A stretch of 45,429 nt of DNA, taken from assembly GCA_965248975.1 (NCBI GenBank), contig CBDFKU010000009.1, positions 1-45,429 on the forward strand, written 5' to 3'. Positions 25,389-34,082 of the stretch are shown here, piece after piece (the first letter of the stretch is position 1; each line of letters opens with the position of its first letter). The position numbers and the translations under genes are program-made. The notes under the pieces are model-generated. The model saw only the letters and a list, made by a program, of their open reading frames with translations, was not told the DNA's origin and searched no databases. The stretch comes from CBDFKU01 sp965248975. GTDB taxonomy: Bacteria; Chloroflexota; Dehalococcoidia; Lucifugimonadales; JAGWBF01.

Positions 25389-26683
25389 CAGCCTCCTTTC
25401 GCCGCCGTGGCGAGTTCCTTAGCTAGCTCGATCTCATCCTCACGGGTAGTGACCCTCCCGTTGATCACGGCGTCCCTCAGCTCCCTGAGCACTTCGCCGA
25501 CGCAAGGACCCTCGGCGATCCCCAGGCCGATGAGGTCTTTGCCGTCAAGACGTGGCTTCATGTGGCGGAGCTTCGTCAGGTACAGCTCCAACGCCGCCCT
25601 GGCTTCCACCGACGGAGACAGGAGGGCGTTGACCTGCACGGCCACGGGAGAGAATCCGTCCAGCATGTCCCGCAGACGGCTGGGCGCAAGACCGGACTGG
25701 CCCACGTTGGCAGTAGTCCCGGAGTCGTAAAGGTGTCGGACTGCCACCGTATCGCGTACCACCGCGGACCAGCGGCCGGGCATGCGGAGCCGGCCTATAA
25801 AGGCCTCCGCCTCTGGCGGCGTGAGAGGGAAGGAGAGGGCGGCCAGGTATGCCAGAGTTGAACTCGGGTGATGGCCGGCCAGTGCCCGAACGCTGCCACC
25901 GTCGTTCAACGGCGGATTAACGGCCCTCAGGATTCCCAGGTCTCCGCATCGCGACAGGGGCAGCCTTGGGTCTTCCTCGTGGAACATGAGCTCCAGCTCC
26001 CGCCTTATTCGGTCCCGGCTAACAGTGTCCAGGGCGCCGCCCGCGACCGCCTCCACCAGCAGCTCAAGGGTCCGCTCCTCCAGCTGGAACCCCAGCCTCT
26101 GCTCGTAGCGTACCCCTCGGAGGATTCGGGTGGGGTCATCCAGGAAGCTCACAGGGTGAAGGACCCGGATCAGACTCCGTTTCAGGTCCTCTTCACCGCC
26201 GTGGGAGTCCAGTAGCCGCCCCCGGCGGCATCCCGAGAGAGCGATGGCCATGGCGTTGACGGAGAAGTCCCGTCGGCCCAGATCCTCACCGATGGTACTG
26301 GGGCTGACGTTGGGCAGGGCACCTGGCAGCAGGTAGGATTCTCTCCTGGCGGTAGCCAGGTCCAGACGTTGGCCGTTTGGCTTTATGGTTGCCGTGCCGA
26401 ATCGATGAGTGATGGGAGCGTCTTCTCCCAGGTCCCTGGACACCTCGACGGCTAGGGCTGTCGCATCTCCCTCGACTACAAGGTCCAGGTCTTTCACCGG
26501 CACGCCGAGGAGCAGGTCCCGCACCGACCCTCCCACAAGGTACAGCGGCATGGACATACGCGAGGCCCGGCCAGCGACGGCTTCCAGCATCGAGAAAGTA
26601 TCGGGAGGTAGGGCTCCTTCCAAGGTGGCGAGAAGGCCGCCGATGCTTTGAGGAACACGTGGCTGGGCCATGGAGGACGCCAT
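25388..26683 (-). CDS. CCA-adding tRNA nucleotidyltransferase / poly(A) polymerase family
   Basis: Motifs of class II nucleotidyltransferases are clear: LVGGSVRDLLLG, KDLDLVVEG (metal-binding DxD), RRDFSVNAMA and DPTRILRGVRYEQRLGF. The enzyme adds or repairs the CCA end of tRNAs, although this family also contains poly(A) polymerases. I use ATG 26683. A TATAAT overlaps that codon, so if it is the -10 then translation would begin at ATG 26671, and an upstream start (26734) is also open. The C-terminal half is not well conserved. The gene is divergent from rex. Confidence 0.82.
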   Translation of the reverse strand: MASSMAQPRVPQSIGGLLATLEGALPPDTFSMLEAVAGRASRMSMPLYLVGGSVRDLLLGVPVKDLDLVVEGDATALAVEVSRDLGEDAPITHRFGTATIKPNGQRLDLATARRESYLLPGALPNVSPSTIGEDLGRRDFSVNAMAIALSGCRRGRLLDSHGGEEDLKRSLIRVLHPVSFLDDPTRILRGVRYEQRLGFQLEERTLELLVEAVAGGALDTVSRDRIRRELELMFHEEDPRLPLSRCGDLGILRAVNPPLNDGGSVRALAGHHPSSTLAYLAALSFPLTPPEAEAFIGRLRMPGRWSAVVRDTVAVRHLYDSGTTANVGQSGLAPSRLRDMLDGFSPVAVQVNALLSPSVEARAALELYLTKLRHMKPRLDGKDLIGLGIAEGPCVGEVLRELRDAVINGRVTTREDEIELAKELATAAKGG

Positions 26684-26732
26684 TATAGCACACCCAGGCA
26701 CCGAGTAAGCCAGGACCGTGATCCCGAACACC

Positions 26733-26768
26733 AATTTAGCTTTCTATGGCGTGCTAAATTTTTCACAA
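26733..26768. promoter_or_regulatory. Inverted repeat plus Rex-like operator
   Basis: AATTTAGC (26733-26740) and GCTAAATT (26753-26760) form a perfect 8-bp inverted repeat with a 12-bp spacer. Overlapping it, 26751-26768 reads GTGCTAAATTTTTCACAA. Its right half (TTCACAA) is identical to the Rex consensus TTGTGAA-N4-TTCACAA and its left half matches 4 of 7. It sits just ahead of the rex promoter, so Rex autoregulation is likely. Confidence 0.5.
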
Positions 26769-26773
26769 AATTC

Positions 26774-26802
26774 TTGACTTATGCCGGGTATCGTACTAGA
26801 AT
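26774..26802 (+). promoter_or_regulatory. Sigma-70-type promoter of rex
   Basis: TTGACT (26774-26779), a 17-bp spacer, then TAGAAT (26797-26802). The start codon lies about 125 bp downstream, leaving a long leader. Confidence 0.75.
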
Positions 26803-26928
26803 GAACGCCGTTACTACATTCCTTGCAATTTTCTGCAGGGGAAGTTGTTATACAGTATACATGGCGGGCCGATCCCGTTAAACCCGCTGGGTCCGGGCAG
26901 GTCTGCCTAGCCGAGGATAGGGAGGCCG

Positions 26929-27594
26929 ATGGCCCCGAGGTCAGTACCCCAGCACGGCGGCCACGCGGATGTGCCCGAAGTCGTAGTGATGCGGCTGCCT
27001 CAGTACATCCGAATACTTGCCGGATTGCTGCATGGTGGTACGGAGATCGTGAGCTCCCAGCAGCTGGGGGAGATGCTGCAGGTGACCCCCGCCCAGATAC
27101 GCAAGGACCTCAGCTACTTCGGCCGGTTCGGCAAACAGGGTCGGGGATACAGTGTGAGACATCTCTTGGCCGGCCTGAAAGAGGTCATGGGTCTCGACCG
27201 GCACTGGAACGTGGCTCTGGTGGGAGTCGGCCGGCTAGGGCGGGCGATTTTAAGCTATCCAGGCTTCGCGCCTGAGGGGTTCCAGATCGTGGCCGCCTTT
27301 GACTCCAACCGCAGGATCGTTGGCCGGAAAGTGGGCCAACTGAAGGTGCAGTCCATCGATGAGCTGGATGGGACGGTTGAGGAGCAGGACATAACCATCG
27401 GCATCGTCGCGGTGCCCAGCAGGTACGCCCAGGACGTGATAGACCGGCTGGTGCAGTGCGGTGTGAAGGCCATCCTCAACTATGCGCCGACTCCGACCCA
27501 GGCTCAAGACAACATCAAGATCAGGAACATCGATCCTGTGTTGTCCCTCCAGACAATGACCTTCTTCCTGATGAACGACCTGCCCCGACCCTAA
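26929..27594 (+). CDS. rex: Redox-sensing transcriptional repressor Rex
   Basis: Rex senses the NADH/NAD+ ratio and represses respiratory and fermentative genes when NADH is low. The N-terminal winged helix (LPQYIRILAGLLHGGTEIVS, then QIRKDLSYFGRFGKQGRGY) is typical, followed by a Rossmann domain with GVGRLGRAI and the later NYAPT region. The 221 residues match the family. ATG 26929 has gggaggccg upstream. Its own promoter and operator-like site lie upstream, and its 3' end overlaps the 3' end of atpC by 4 bp, placing it convergent with the ATP synthase operon. Confidence 0.93.
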   Translation: MAPRSVPQHGGHADVPEVVVMRLPQYIRILAGLLHGGTEIVSSQQLGEMLQVTPAQIRKDLSYFGRFGKQGRGYSVRHLLAGLKEVMGLDRHWNVALVGVGRLGRAILSYPGFAPEGFQIVAAFDSNRRIVGRKVGQLKVQSIDELDGTVEEQDITIGIVAVPSRYAQDVIDRLVQCGVKAILNYAPTPTQAQDNIKIRNIDPVLSLQTMTFFLMNDLPRP

Positions 27595-28022
27595 ACTTGG
27601 GGGGGATGGCCCTCCCTGCTGCGCCTCCGCCTCACCACCTTGAGCCGGCTTTCAGCCCTTCTCATGGAAGTCAACTCCCTTTGCAGATCCACATCGGAAG
27701 TTCGGTTCGCCAGCCTCTCCTGTGCCTGCTCCATGGCGATGCGGGCCCGCTCTTCGTCGATCTCCTCTGAGCGTTCAGCGGTGTCCGCCAGGATAATCGC
27801 CCGGTTGCCCATTACCTCGAGGAACCCTCCGCTAACCACCATGTATGTGGGCTGGCCGTCCTTGCGGATCATGATCTCCCCGGGCTGGAGGGCTGTCATC
27901 AAGGGAGCGTGGTGGGGCAGTATGCCGAGTTCACCATCGATGCCCGGCGCCACCAGCACCTCGACTTCGTCGGCGAACACCTCTCGCTCGGCGGTAATTA
28001 TCTCCAAACGCATCGTTGCCAT
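27591..28022 (-). CDS. atpC: F1Fo ATP synthase epsilon subunit
   Basis: The epsilon subunit is part of the F1 central stalk and regulates rotation. The 143 residues contain the beta-sandwich signature (MRLEIITAEREVFADEVEVL and GELGILPHHAPLMTAL) and the C-terminal helical pair, which here has a strongly basic end (VVRRRRSREG). It is the last gene of the operon, but it is separated from atpD by a toxin-antitoxin pair. ATG 28022 follows a gagga site; ATG 28013 is an alternative. Confidence 0.93.
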   Translation of the reverse strand: MATMRLEIITAEREVFADEVEVLVAPGIDGELGILPHHAPLMTALQPGEIMIRKDGQPTYMVVSGGFLEVMGNRAIILADTAERSEEIDEERARIAMEQAQERLANRTSDVDLQRELTSMRRAESRLKVVRRRRSREGHPPQV

Positions 28023-28034
28023 GTCACTTGTCCT

Positions 28035-28352
28035 CTATTTGTCCAGGCCAAGGGCGAAATGAATCGCGTCGTCAACGGCTCGCAGCTTCTCCCGGCCCAG
28101 GCTGGTGATTCGTTCCTGTAGACGTCTTTTTGATTCTGTGATAATGACATCGAGGTTGGCGACCGAGGTTCTGGGCAGACCGTCTTCGGGTCCTAGGCTG
28201 ACTTCCGTACGAAGGTCACGGCCACGCGTCGTGAGAGGAGACAAAATGATGAATTCTCTGACAGAGTAGGCCTCATCCCGGGACAGCAGGAGTACTGGCC
28301 TTCGACCTGCGGGCCGAGGTAGCTCGGCCCACCATATTTCGCCACGCCTCAT
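28035..28352 (-). CDS. MazF/PemK-type endoribonuclease toxin
   Basis: MazF toxins cleave mRNA at short sequences and are neutralised by their antitoxin. The 105 residues show the family's MRRGEIWWAELP start, RPVLLLSRDEA, then FIILSPLTT and SVANLDVI. It overlaps the upstream antitoxin gene by an ATGA, a classic toxin-antitoxin layout, and ends 12 bp before atpC. Full length and intact. Confidence 0.9.
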   Translation of the reverse strand: MRRGEIWWAELPRPAGRRPVLLLSRDEAYSVREFIILSPLTTRGRDLRTEVSLGPEDGLPRTSVANLDVIITESKRRLQERITSLGREKLRAVDDAIHFALGLDK

Positions 28353-28624
28353 TTGCTATCGGCCTCGTGGTGCCAAGGGTACTTCGTTAGGACTTCTTGA
28401 GAAGTTGCCTCAACCCAACCTAGCTCGTCCGCGGTTTCCGGGTCTCGTAGATAGCCCTGGACGTACTGTTCTATGGCCTCCCGTTCGCGTTCCTGGTGTA
28501 AGAAGGTTTCCAGCGCGCGGCGGAAGAACTCGCTACGGCTCACTTCTCGGGTTAGCCTCTCCTTCTCGATCTCTTCAAGAAGCTCTTCCGGGAGGCTGAT
28601 GGCTATTTTGGCACTTCTGGACAT
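28349..28624 (-). CDS. Ribbon-helix-helix antitoxin
   Basis: The N-terminus has the ribbon-helix-helix pattern of MazE/CopG-like antitoxins: SAKIAISLPEELLEEIEKE (beta strand then helix), then SRSEFFRRALETFLHQE (second helix). The C-terminus (YLRDPETADELGW) is acidic and suited to wrap the toxin. The product is 91 residues, starting at ATG 28624. The gene has its own promoter with an inverted repeat over the -10, as expected of an autoregulated antitoxin. Confidence 0.85.
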   Translation of the reverse strand: MSRSAKIAISLPEELLEEIEKERLTREVSRSEFFRRALETFLHQEREREAIEQYVQGYLRDPETADELGWVEATSQEVLTKYPWHHEADSK

Positions 28625-28642
28625 ATCGAACCCCTACCAAGT

Positions 28643-28680
28643 TCATACCCAAGTATGACTTGATGGCCTACCGTTGTCAA
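28643..28680 (-). promoter_or_regulatory. Promoter and operator of the toxin-antitoxin pair
   Basis: On the minus strand TTGACA (28675-28680) is separated by 17 bp from CATACT (28652-28657). The inverted repeat TCATAC-CCAA-GTATGA (28643-28658) covers the -10, which suits repression by the antitoxin complex. The promoter may also drive atpC. Confidence 0.6.
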
Positions 28681-28709
28681 GGGCATCCACGGGGTTGCCA
28701 AGCACCCTC

Positions 28710-30104
28710 TTAGGCCTCCTCCATCTCACGGGCCTTCTCCAGGGCCTCGTCGATGGTGCCCGTCATGTAGAAGGCCTGCTCGGGGACGTCGTCGTGCTTG
28801 CCGTCCAGGATCTCGCTGAACCCCCGCACGGTCTCCCTTGTGGAGACGTACTTGCCCCCCATGCCGGTGAAGGTCTCAGCCACGTAGAAGGGCTGGGTGA
28901 GGAACCGCTGGATCCGCCGGGCGCGGGCCACCGTTACCTTGTCCTCCTCGGACAGCTCTTCGATACCCAGGATGGCGATGATGTCCTGGAGGTCGCGGTA
29001 TCGCTGCAGCACCTGCTGCACGCCACGGGCCACGCGGTAGTGCTCGTCGCCGACGACCCTGGGCTCCAGCATGCGAGAGAAAGACGCCAGCGGGTCGACG
29101 GCCGGGTAAAGGCCCTGGGCCGACAGGGCCCGCTCCAGGGAAACCACCGCGTCCAGGTGTCCGAAGGTGGTTACGATGCCCGGGTCGGTGTAGTCGTCTG
29201 CGGGAACGTAGATTGCCTGGAAGGAGGTTATGGAGCCCTTCTTGGTGGAGGTGATGCGCTCCTCCAGCTGGCCCATCTCGGTGCCCAGGGTGGGCTGATA
29301 GCCAACTGCGGAAGGCATCCGACCCAGGAGGGCCGACACCTCCATGCCCGCTAGAATATACCTGTAGATGTTGTCCACGAAAAGCAGCACGTCCTGATTC
29401 TGCTCGTCGCGGAAGTACTCGGACATGGTCAGGCCGGTGAGCCCGATCCTCGCCCGGACTCCGGGGGGCTCGTTCATCTGCCCGAACACCAGAACGGTGT
29501 TGTCCATCACCCCTGAGGCCTGCATCTCGTGCCAGAGGTCGTTGCCCTCTCTGGAGCGCTCGCCGACCCCGGCGAACACGGAAACCCCCTTGTGGACCGC
29601 GGCGATGTTCCGTATCAGCTCCTGTATGATTACGGTCTTCCCCACGCCGGCGCCCCCATAGGCGCCTACTTTTCCGCCCTTCATGAAGGGGGTAATCAAG
29701 TCGAAGACCTTGATGCCCGTCTCCAGCAGCTCGGTGGCCGTCGACTGCTCCTCGAAGGATGGGGCCGGCCGGTGAATGGGCCAATGCTGGGCAGTCTCCA
29801 CGGGACCCAGGTTGTCCAGCGGCTCGCCCGTCACGTTGAACAGACGCCCTAGGGTCTCTGGACCCACGGGAACCATCACCGGCTGCTCGGTGTCCACTGC
29901 CTCGGTGCCCCGCGCCAGGCCTTCGGTCGGGCCCAGGGCAAGGCAGCGGACCCAGCTATTTCCAACGTGCTGCTCCACTTCCAAGGTGAGCCTCTCGCCG
30001 CTGTTGTCGATCTCGATGGCGTTGAACAGTGTGGGCAGCTCGTTGGGGGGGAACTCCACGTCCACCACGGTGCCGATGATCTGAACTACCTTGCCTTTAC
30101 CCAT
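28710..30104 (-). CDS. atpD: F1Fo ATP synthase beta subunit
   Basis: This is the catalytic subunit of F1. The Walker A motif GGAGVGKT is at 150-157; QMNEPPGVRARIGLTGLT and LFVDNIYRYI (Walker B region) follow, with small departures from the common form (KVGAYGG instead of KIGLFGG, DNIYRY instead of DNIFRF). The 464 residues are normal. ATG 30104 has a ggaggtactt site. It is followed by the toxin-antitoxin pair, then atpC. Confidence 0.97.
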   Translation of the reverse strand: MGKGKVVQIIGTVVDVEFPPNELPTLFNAIEIDNSGERLTLEVEQHVGNSWVRCLALGPTEGLARGTEAVDTEQPVMVPVGPETLGRLFNVTGEPLDNLGPVETAQHWPIHRPAPSFEEQSTATELLETGIKVFDLITPFMKGGKVGAYGGAGVGKTVIIQELIRNIAAVHKGVSVFAGVGERSREGNDLWHEMQASGVMDNTVLVFGQMNEPPGVRARIGLTGLTMSEYFRDEQNQDVLLFVDNIYRYILAGMEVSALLGRMPSAVGYQPTLGTEMGQLEERITSTKKGSITSFQAIYVPADDYTDPGIVTTFGHLDAVVSLERALSAQGLYPAVDPLASFSRMLEPRVVGDEHYRVARGVQQVLQRYRDLQDIIAILGIEELSEEDKVTVARARRIQRFLTQPFYVAETFTGMGGKYVSTRETVRGFSEILDGKHDDVPEQAFYMTGTIDEALEKAREMEEA

Positions 30105-30137
30105 AAGTACCTCCGGTACGCGCCGAATCCGTCGGTG

Positions 30138-30992
30138 CTAGACGGCTGCGACGCCGCCTAGTATGTCCAGGAGCTCGTTGGTTATGCTTTCCTGGCGGAC
30201 CTTGTTGGCCAGTAGGGTCAGGTCCGAAACCATGTCGTTGGCGCTGTCGGTGGCGCTGCGCATGGCGACCATGCGGGCCGACTGCTCACTGGCGATGAGC
30301 TCCAGCAGGGCGTGGTATATCTGCATCTCCACGAACCTGGGCAGCAGGGAGCCCAGCACCACAAGGCTTGTGGGTTCGTAGATGTAGCCTACCCTCTCCT
30401 GTGCGGTGAGCTCGGCCGGCACCACTGGCAGAAGACGCCGGACCACGGGCCGCTGCACCGTCGTGGAGACGAACTCCACGTAGGAAATGTAGACCTCGTC
30501 GGCCAGGCCCTGGGTGTAGTCGTCGATGACCATGCCGGAGATAGCCGTGGTGTCGGCCAGGGCGGGCCGGTCACCCAGGTTGGTGAATACGGCCTTCAAG
30601 TCCTGGCCGTAGCGTGCCATGAAGTCTCGCCCTTTCCGGCCCACGGCAACGATCGTCACGGGGACCCGCTGCTCCACGAAGAACTGGGCTACCCGGCGGT
30701 TCAGGTTGGAATGCAGGCCGCCGCACAGGCCCCTATCGGGAGCGATGTGAACGATCTCGATGCGGTTGACCGGGCGCTGTTGCAGCAGCGGGTGGATGGA
30801 ATCGTCGTCGCTGGGCTGCGCGGCCAGGTTGGCGATTACATCCTGGATCTTTCCGGAATAGGGTCTCCCGGCGAGGACCGCCGACTGGGCGCGACGCATC
30901 CTGGAGGCGGCGATCATCTCCATGGCCTTGGTGACCTTGCCGGTGTTCTCGATGCTGCGCATCCGCCTTCGGATCTGTCTCAGGCTTGGCAT
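30138..30992 (-). CDS. atpG: F1Fo ATP synthase gamma subunit
   Basis: This is the rotor shaft of F1. The N-terminus MPSLRQIRRRMRSIENTGKV and TKAMEMIAASRMRRAQ, and the C-terminal SATDSANDMVSDLTLLANKV and RQESITNELLDILGG, are diagnostic. It has 284 residues. A 145-bp gap upstream to atpA holds nothing I recognise. Confidence 0.97.
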   Translation of the reverse strand: MPSLRQIRRRMRSIENTGKVTKAMEMIAASRMRRAQSAVLAGRPYSGKIQDVIANLAAQPSDDDSIHPLLQQRPVNRIEIVHIAPDRGLCGGLHSNLNRRVAQFFVEQRVPVTIVAVGRKGRDFMARYGQDLKAVFTNLGDRPALADTTAISGMVIDDYTQGLADEVYISYVEFVSTTVQRPVVRRLLPVVPAELTAQERVGYIYEPTSLVVLGSLLPRFVEMQIYHALLELIASEQSARMVAMRSATDSANDMVSDLTLLANKVRQESITNELLDILGGVAAV

Positions 30993-31137
30993 ACTCTACT
31001 TCCTTACGGGGCTGGGTCCGTACGGATATCCGTTTCGTGGTCCTCAACCACGTCGTATTCCGGCAGGAACTCGTCGATGGGCGTTCGGCCCTAAGTGATG
31101 ACGGTCATCGTGGACCGGCTCATCACCTTCCGGTGAC

Positions 31138-32655
31138 TTAAGGAGAAGCAGCGAAGGTCGCCTTGAACTCCTGCAAGCCGGCCTTCAGGGTCCCCTCCGT
31201 CCCCTCGTCCAGGCTCTTGTTTTCCAGGATGGAGCGGCCCACCTCCGGGTGAGCGGTCTCCATGTAGCTGAGGAACCGCTCCTCGAAGTCCTGGCAGCTG
31301 CTTACGGGTACTTCGTCCAGGTCTCCACTGTTGGTGGCGTAGAGGATCATCGTCTCTTTGTCCAGCGACATGGGCTGGTACTGGAGCTGTTTCAGGATCT
31401 CGGTGGAGCGCTGGCCCCGCTCGAGCTGGGTCCTGGTGGCCCGGTCCAGGTCCGATGTGCCGAACTGGGCGAAGGTGGCTAGCTCCCGATACTGGGCCAG
31501 GTCCAGGCGCAGCCTGCCTGCCACCTGTCGCACCGCCCGCGTCTGCGCTGCGCCGCCCACTCGAGAGACCGACAGGCCGACGTTCACCGCCGGCCTGATG
31601 CCGGAGTTAAACAGCTCGGGCTCCAGGTATATCTGGCCGTCGGTGATGGAGATGACATTGGTGGGTATGTAGGCTGACACGTCTCCGGCCTGGGTCTCGA
31701 TGATGGGCAGCGCGGTGAGGGAGCCGCCGCCGAAATCTTGAGACAGCCTGGCCGCCCGCTCCAGGAGCCTGCTGTGGAGGTAGAACACGTCGCCGGGATA
31801 GGCTTCCCGTCCGGCTGGGCGCCGCAGCAGGAGCGAAAGCTGGCGGTAGGCCCAGGCATGCTTGGTAAGGTCGTCGTAGACGATCAGCGCGTCCTTGCCC
31901 TGGGCCATGAACTCCTCGGCCATGGCGCAGCCGGCATATGGGGCGATGTACTGGAGGGGGGCGGGGTCCGAGGCGTTGGCCGCCACCACCAGGGTGTGGT
32001 CCATGGCCCCGTGTTCCTCCAGGCTGGCCAGCACCTGGGCCACCTTGCCCTGCTTCTGCCCGATGGCCACGTAAATGCAGATGAGGTCCTGCCCTTTCTG
32101 GTTGATTATGGTGTCGATGGCGATGGCCGTCTTGCCGGTGGAGCGGTCGCCGATGATGAGCTCTCGCTGGCCCCTGCCGATGGGTATCATCGCGTCGATG
32201 GCCTTGATGCCCGTCTGCACTGGGGTGTCCACGGACTGCCGCGCCACAACGTTGGGTGCGACACGCTCCACGGGCCGGTTTGCGGTGGAGTTGATGGGAC
32301 CCTTCCCGTCCAACGGGCGACCCAGTGCGTCGACCACGCGGCCCACCAGGACGTCGCCCACCGGCACCTCGATGATGCGACCGGTTGAGCGGACGGTGTC
32401 CCCTTCCTTGACTACGTTGGCGTCGCCCATGATGGCCGCGCCGACGGTGTCTTCCTCCAAGTTCAACGCCAGGCCCATGATGGAGTTAGGGAACTCAAGG
32501 ATCTCGTTGTATCTGGCTCCCTGCAACCCCTGTATGCGGGCGATGCCGTCTCCCACCTCGATAACGGTCCCGACGTCTACCAGGCTCAGCTCCGAGCCAA
32601 ACTCCTCTATCTGGCGCCTCAAGACCGAAACTATGTCCTGGCCCCGAGTTGTCAT
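31138..32655 (-). CDS. atpA: F1Fo ATP synthase alpha subunit
   Basis: This is the non-catalytic nucleotide-binding F1 subunit, 505 residues. It has the P-loop GDRSTGKT at 169-176, PYAGCAMAEEFM, and the region VGLSVSRVGGAAQ containing the arginine finger. A strong taggaggt site precedes ATG 32655. Downstream is atpG and upstream is atpH. Confidence 0.97.
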   Translation of the reverse strand: MTTRGQDIVSVLRRQIEEFGSELSLVDVGTVIEVGDGIARIQGLQGARYNEILEFPNSIMGLALNLEEDTVGAAIMGDANVVKEGDTVRSTGRIIEVPVGDVLVGRVVDALGRPLDGKGPINSTANRPVERVAPNVVARQSVDTPVQTGIKAIDAMIPIGRGQRELIIGDRSTGKTAIAIDTIINQKGQDLICIYVAIGQKQGKVAQVLASLEEHGAMDHTLVVAANASDPAPLQYIAPYAGCAMAEEFMAQGKDALIVYDDLTKHAWAYRQLSLLLRRPAGREAYPGDVFYLHSRLLERAARLSQDFGGGSLTALPIIETQAGDVSAYIPTNVISITDGQIYLEPELFNSGIRPAVNVGLSVSRVGGAAQTRAVRQVAGRLRLDLAQYRELATFAQFGTSDLDRATRTQLERGQRSTEILKQLQYQPMSLDKETMILYATNSGDLDEVPVSSCQDFEERFLSYMETAHPEVGRSILENKSLDEGTEGTLKAGLQEFKATFAASP

Positions 32656-32675
32656 CTCGGTTACCTCCTAAGGGT

Positions 32676-33227
32676 TCACTCCCCTGCCACGGCGACGTCC
32701 GCCTGTAGCTTGTCACCCAGATCAGCCAGACGTTTCCGCGTGCTGCCGTCTATAAGCTGGTCGCCGACCTTGATGACCAGGCCTCCGATGATGGAGGGGT
32801 CGACGTGGCTTTCTACGATAACTTCTTTGTTTATCAGTCCAGTAAGGACGCGGGCTATACGCTCCCTTTCCTCGTCCTCCAGAGGCACAGCGGACCAGAC
32901 CTCCACCTGTTCCCGGTTCCTCAGTTCGTTCAGTAGCTGCTGGTATCCCAGCGAGACCTCGGGCACCAGGTCGACCATCCCCCGGGATACGAGGAGGGAC
33001 AGCATATTGGAGACCATGGGATCCACCTGTGTGAAGGCCTGACTGATGGCGTCGATCTTGCGTTGCAGGGGTATCTTTGCGTGCTCCAGGAAGGTCCTTA
33101 GCTCCTCTTCCCGCAGCGTCTCGTCTACCAGAAGCAGGTCATCGGCCCAGCGTTCGAACTGGTCCCGTTCCACGGCTAGGTCGAACAGCGCCTGGGCGTA
33201 CCTTTTGGCTGAGCCTCTTCTGGGCAT
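32676..33227 (-). CDS. atpH: F1Fo ATP synthase delta subunit
   Basis: Delta links F1 to the peripheral stalk. The sequence KRYAQALFDLAVERDQ at the start and SHVDPSIIGGLVIKVGDQLI with DGSTRKRL near the C-terminus are the family signatures. It has 183 residues. It lies 5 bp after atpF and 20 bp before atpA, in the usual order b-delta-alpha. Confidence 0.95.
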   Translation of the reverse strand: MPRRGSAKRYAQALFDLAVERDQFERWADDLLLVDETLREEELRTFLEHAKIPLQRKIDAISQAFTQVDPMVSNMLSLLVSRGMVDLVPEVSLGYQQLLNELRNREQVEVWSAVPLEDEERERIARVLTGLINKEVIVESHVDPSIIGGLVIKVGDQLIDGSTRKRLADLGDKLQADVAVAGE

Positions 33228-33232
33228 GGAGG

Positions 33233-33736
33233 TCAGTTCCTTCGAGCCAGGTTGTCGCCTTCGTCCAGCACCCTGGCGATGATCTCGCCGTGGGCGTCCC
33301 GGTCCAGAGTGCGCTCGATCACCCTCTCGGCAGCCACTATGGCCAGCTCGGCGAAGTGACTGCGCACCTCCTGTACGGCCGCGTCCCGCTCCCGCTGGAT
33401 GTCCTCCCTGGCCCGGGCGACGAAGGCCTCCGCCTCCTGCCGTGCCTTGTCGGCCTCCTCGTTGCGGTAGCGCTCAGCCATCTCCCGCGCCTGGTCGATG
33501 AGCCGTTGCCCCTCCAGGCGGGCCTCGTTGAGCTTCTGCTGGGTATCCTCTTGAGAGCGCGCGGACTCGTCCCGGGCCCTCTCCGCAGCCTCCAGGCTCT
33601 CCCGGATCCGGTCGGACCGCTGGTCCATCATGCGGAGGATGGGCTTATAAGCGAAGAGATAGAGCAACCCCAGCAGCAAGCCGAAGTTGACCAGATAGAT
33701 TATCAGGCTGGGAACGTGTAACCCTAAGCTTTCCAC
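33233..33736 (-). CDS. atpF: F1Fo ATP synthase b subunit
   Basis: This is the peripheral stalk subunit. It has one N-terminal membrane helix (LIIYLVNFGLLLGLLYLF) followed by a long charged helix (RMMDQRSDRIRESLEAAERA and onward) typical of the b dimer. It has 167 residues and a GTG start at 33736 with tagggggaaacc upstream. Confidence 0.95.
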   Translation of the reverse strand: MESLGLHVPSLIIYLVNFGLLLGLLYLFAYKPILRMMDQRSDRIRESLEAAERARDESARSQEDTQQKLNEARLEGQRLIDQAREMAERYRNEEADKARQEAEAFVARAREDIQRERDAAVQEVRSHFAELAIVAAERVIERTLDRDAHGEIIARVLDEGDNLARRN

Positions 33737-33769
33737 GGTTTCCCCCTACACCCGGTTAGCCGGCCCGTT

Positions 33770-34045
33770 CTAAAATACGAACCCTATCATGATGGCCGCC
33801 ACGAGGGCATAGATTCCCAGGGCTTCTGCGAAGGCGATGGCGAGAATCATGTTGGTCTGGATGGCGCCACGGGCCTCCGGGTTCCGTCCGATGGCGTTCA
33901 TCGCCGCTGCGCCCAGGATGCCGATACCGATTCCGGGGCCGATGAGTCCCAGGCCGATGGCGAGGCCGGCACCAAGCATCTTCAGTGCGTCGGCCGAGAT
34001 TTCCTGGAGCGCCGGGCTGCTAGCGATAGACAAGAGCAGTTCCAT
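33770..34045 (-). CDS. atpE: F1Fo ATP synthase c subunit
   Basis: This is the proteolipid of the rotor ring. It forms a two-helix hairpin with GPGIGIGILGAAAMNAIGRN in the first helix and loop, and the ion-binding Glu in FAEALGIYALVAA in the second. No Na+-type signature (Gln in helix 1, Ser/Thr after Glu) is seen, so proton coupling is likely. It has 91 residues, with an N-terminal extension of about 15. ATG follows a gggaggtacc site. Confidence 0.96.
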   Translation of the reverse strand: MELLLSIASSPALQEISADALKMLGAGLAIGLGLIGPGIGIGILGAAAMNAIGRNPEARGAIQTNMILAIAFAEALGIYALVAAIMIGFVF

Positions 34046-34082
34046 GGTACCTCCCTATCGAATTTATGGGCCTGGCCCTTTA

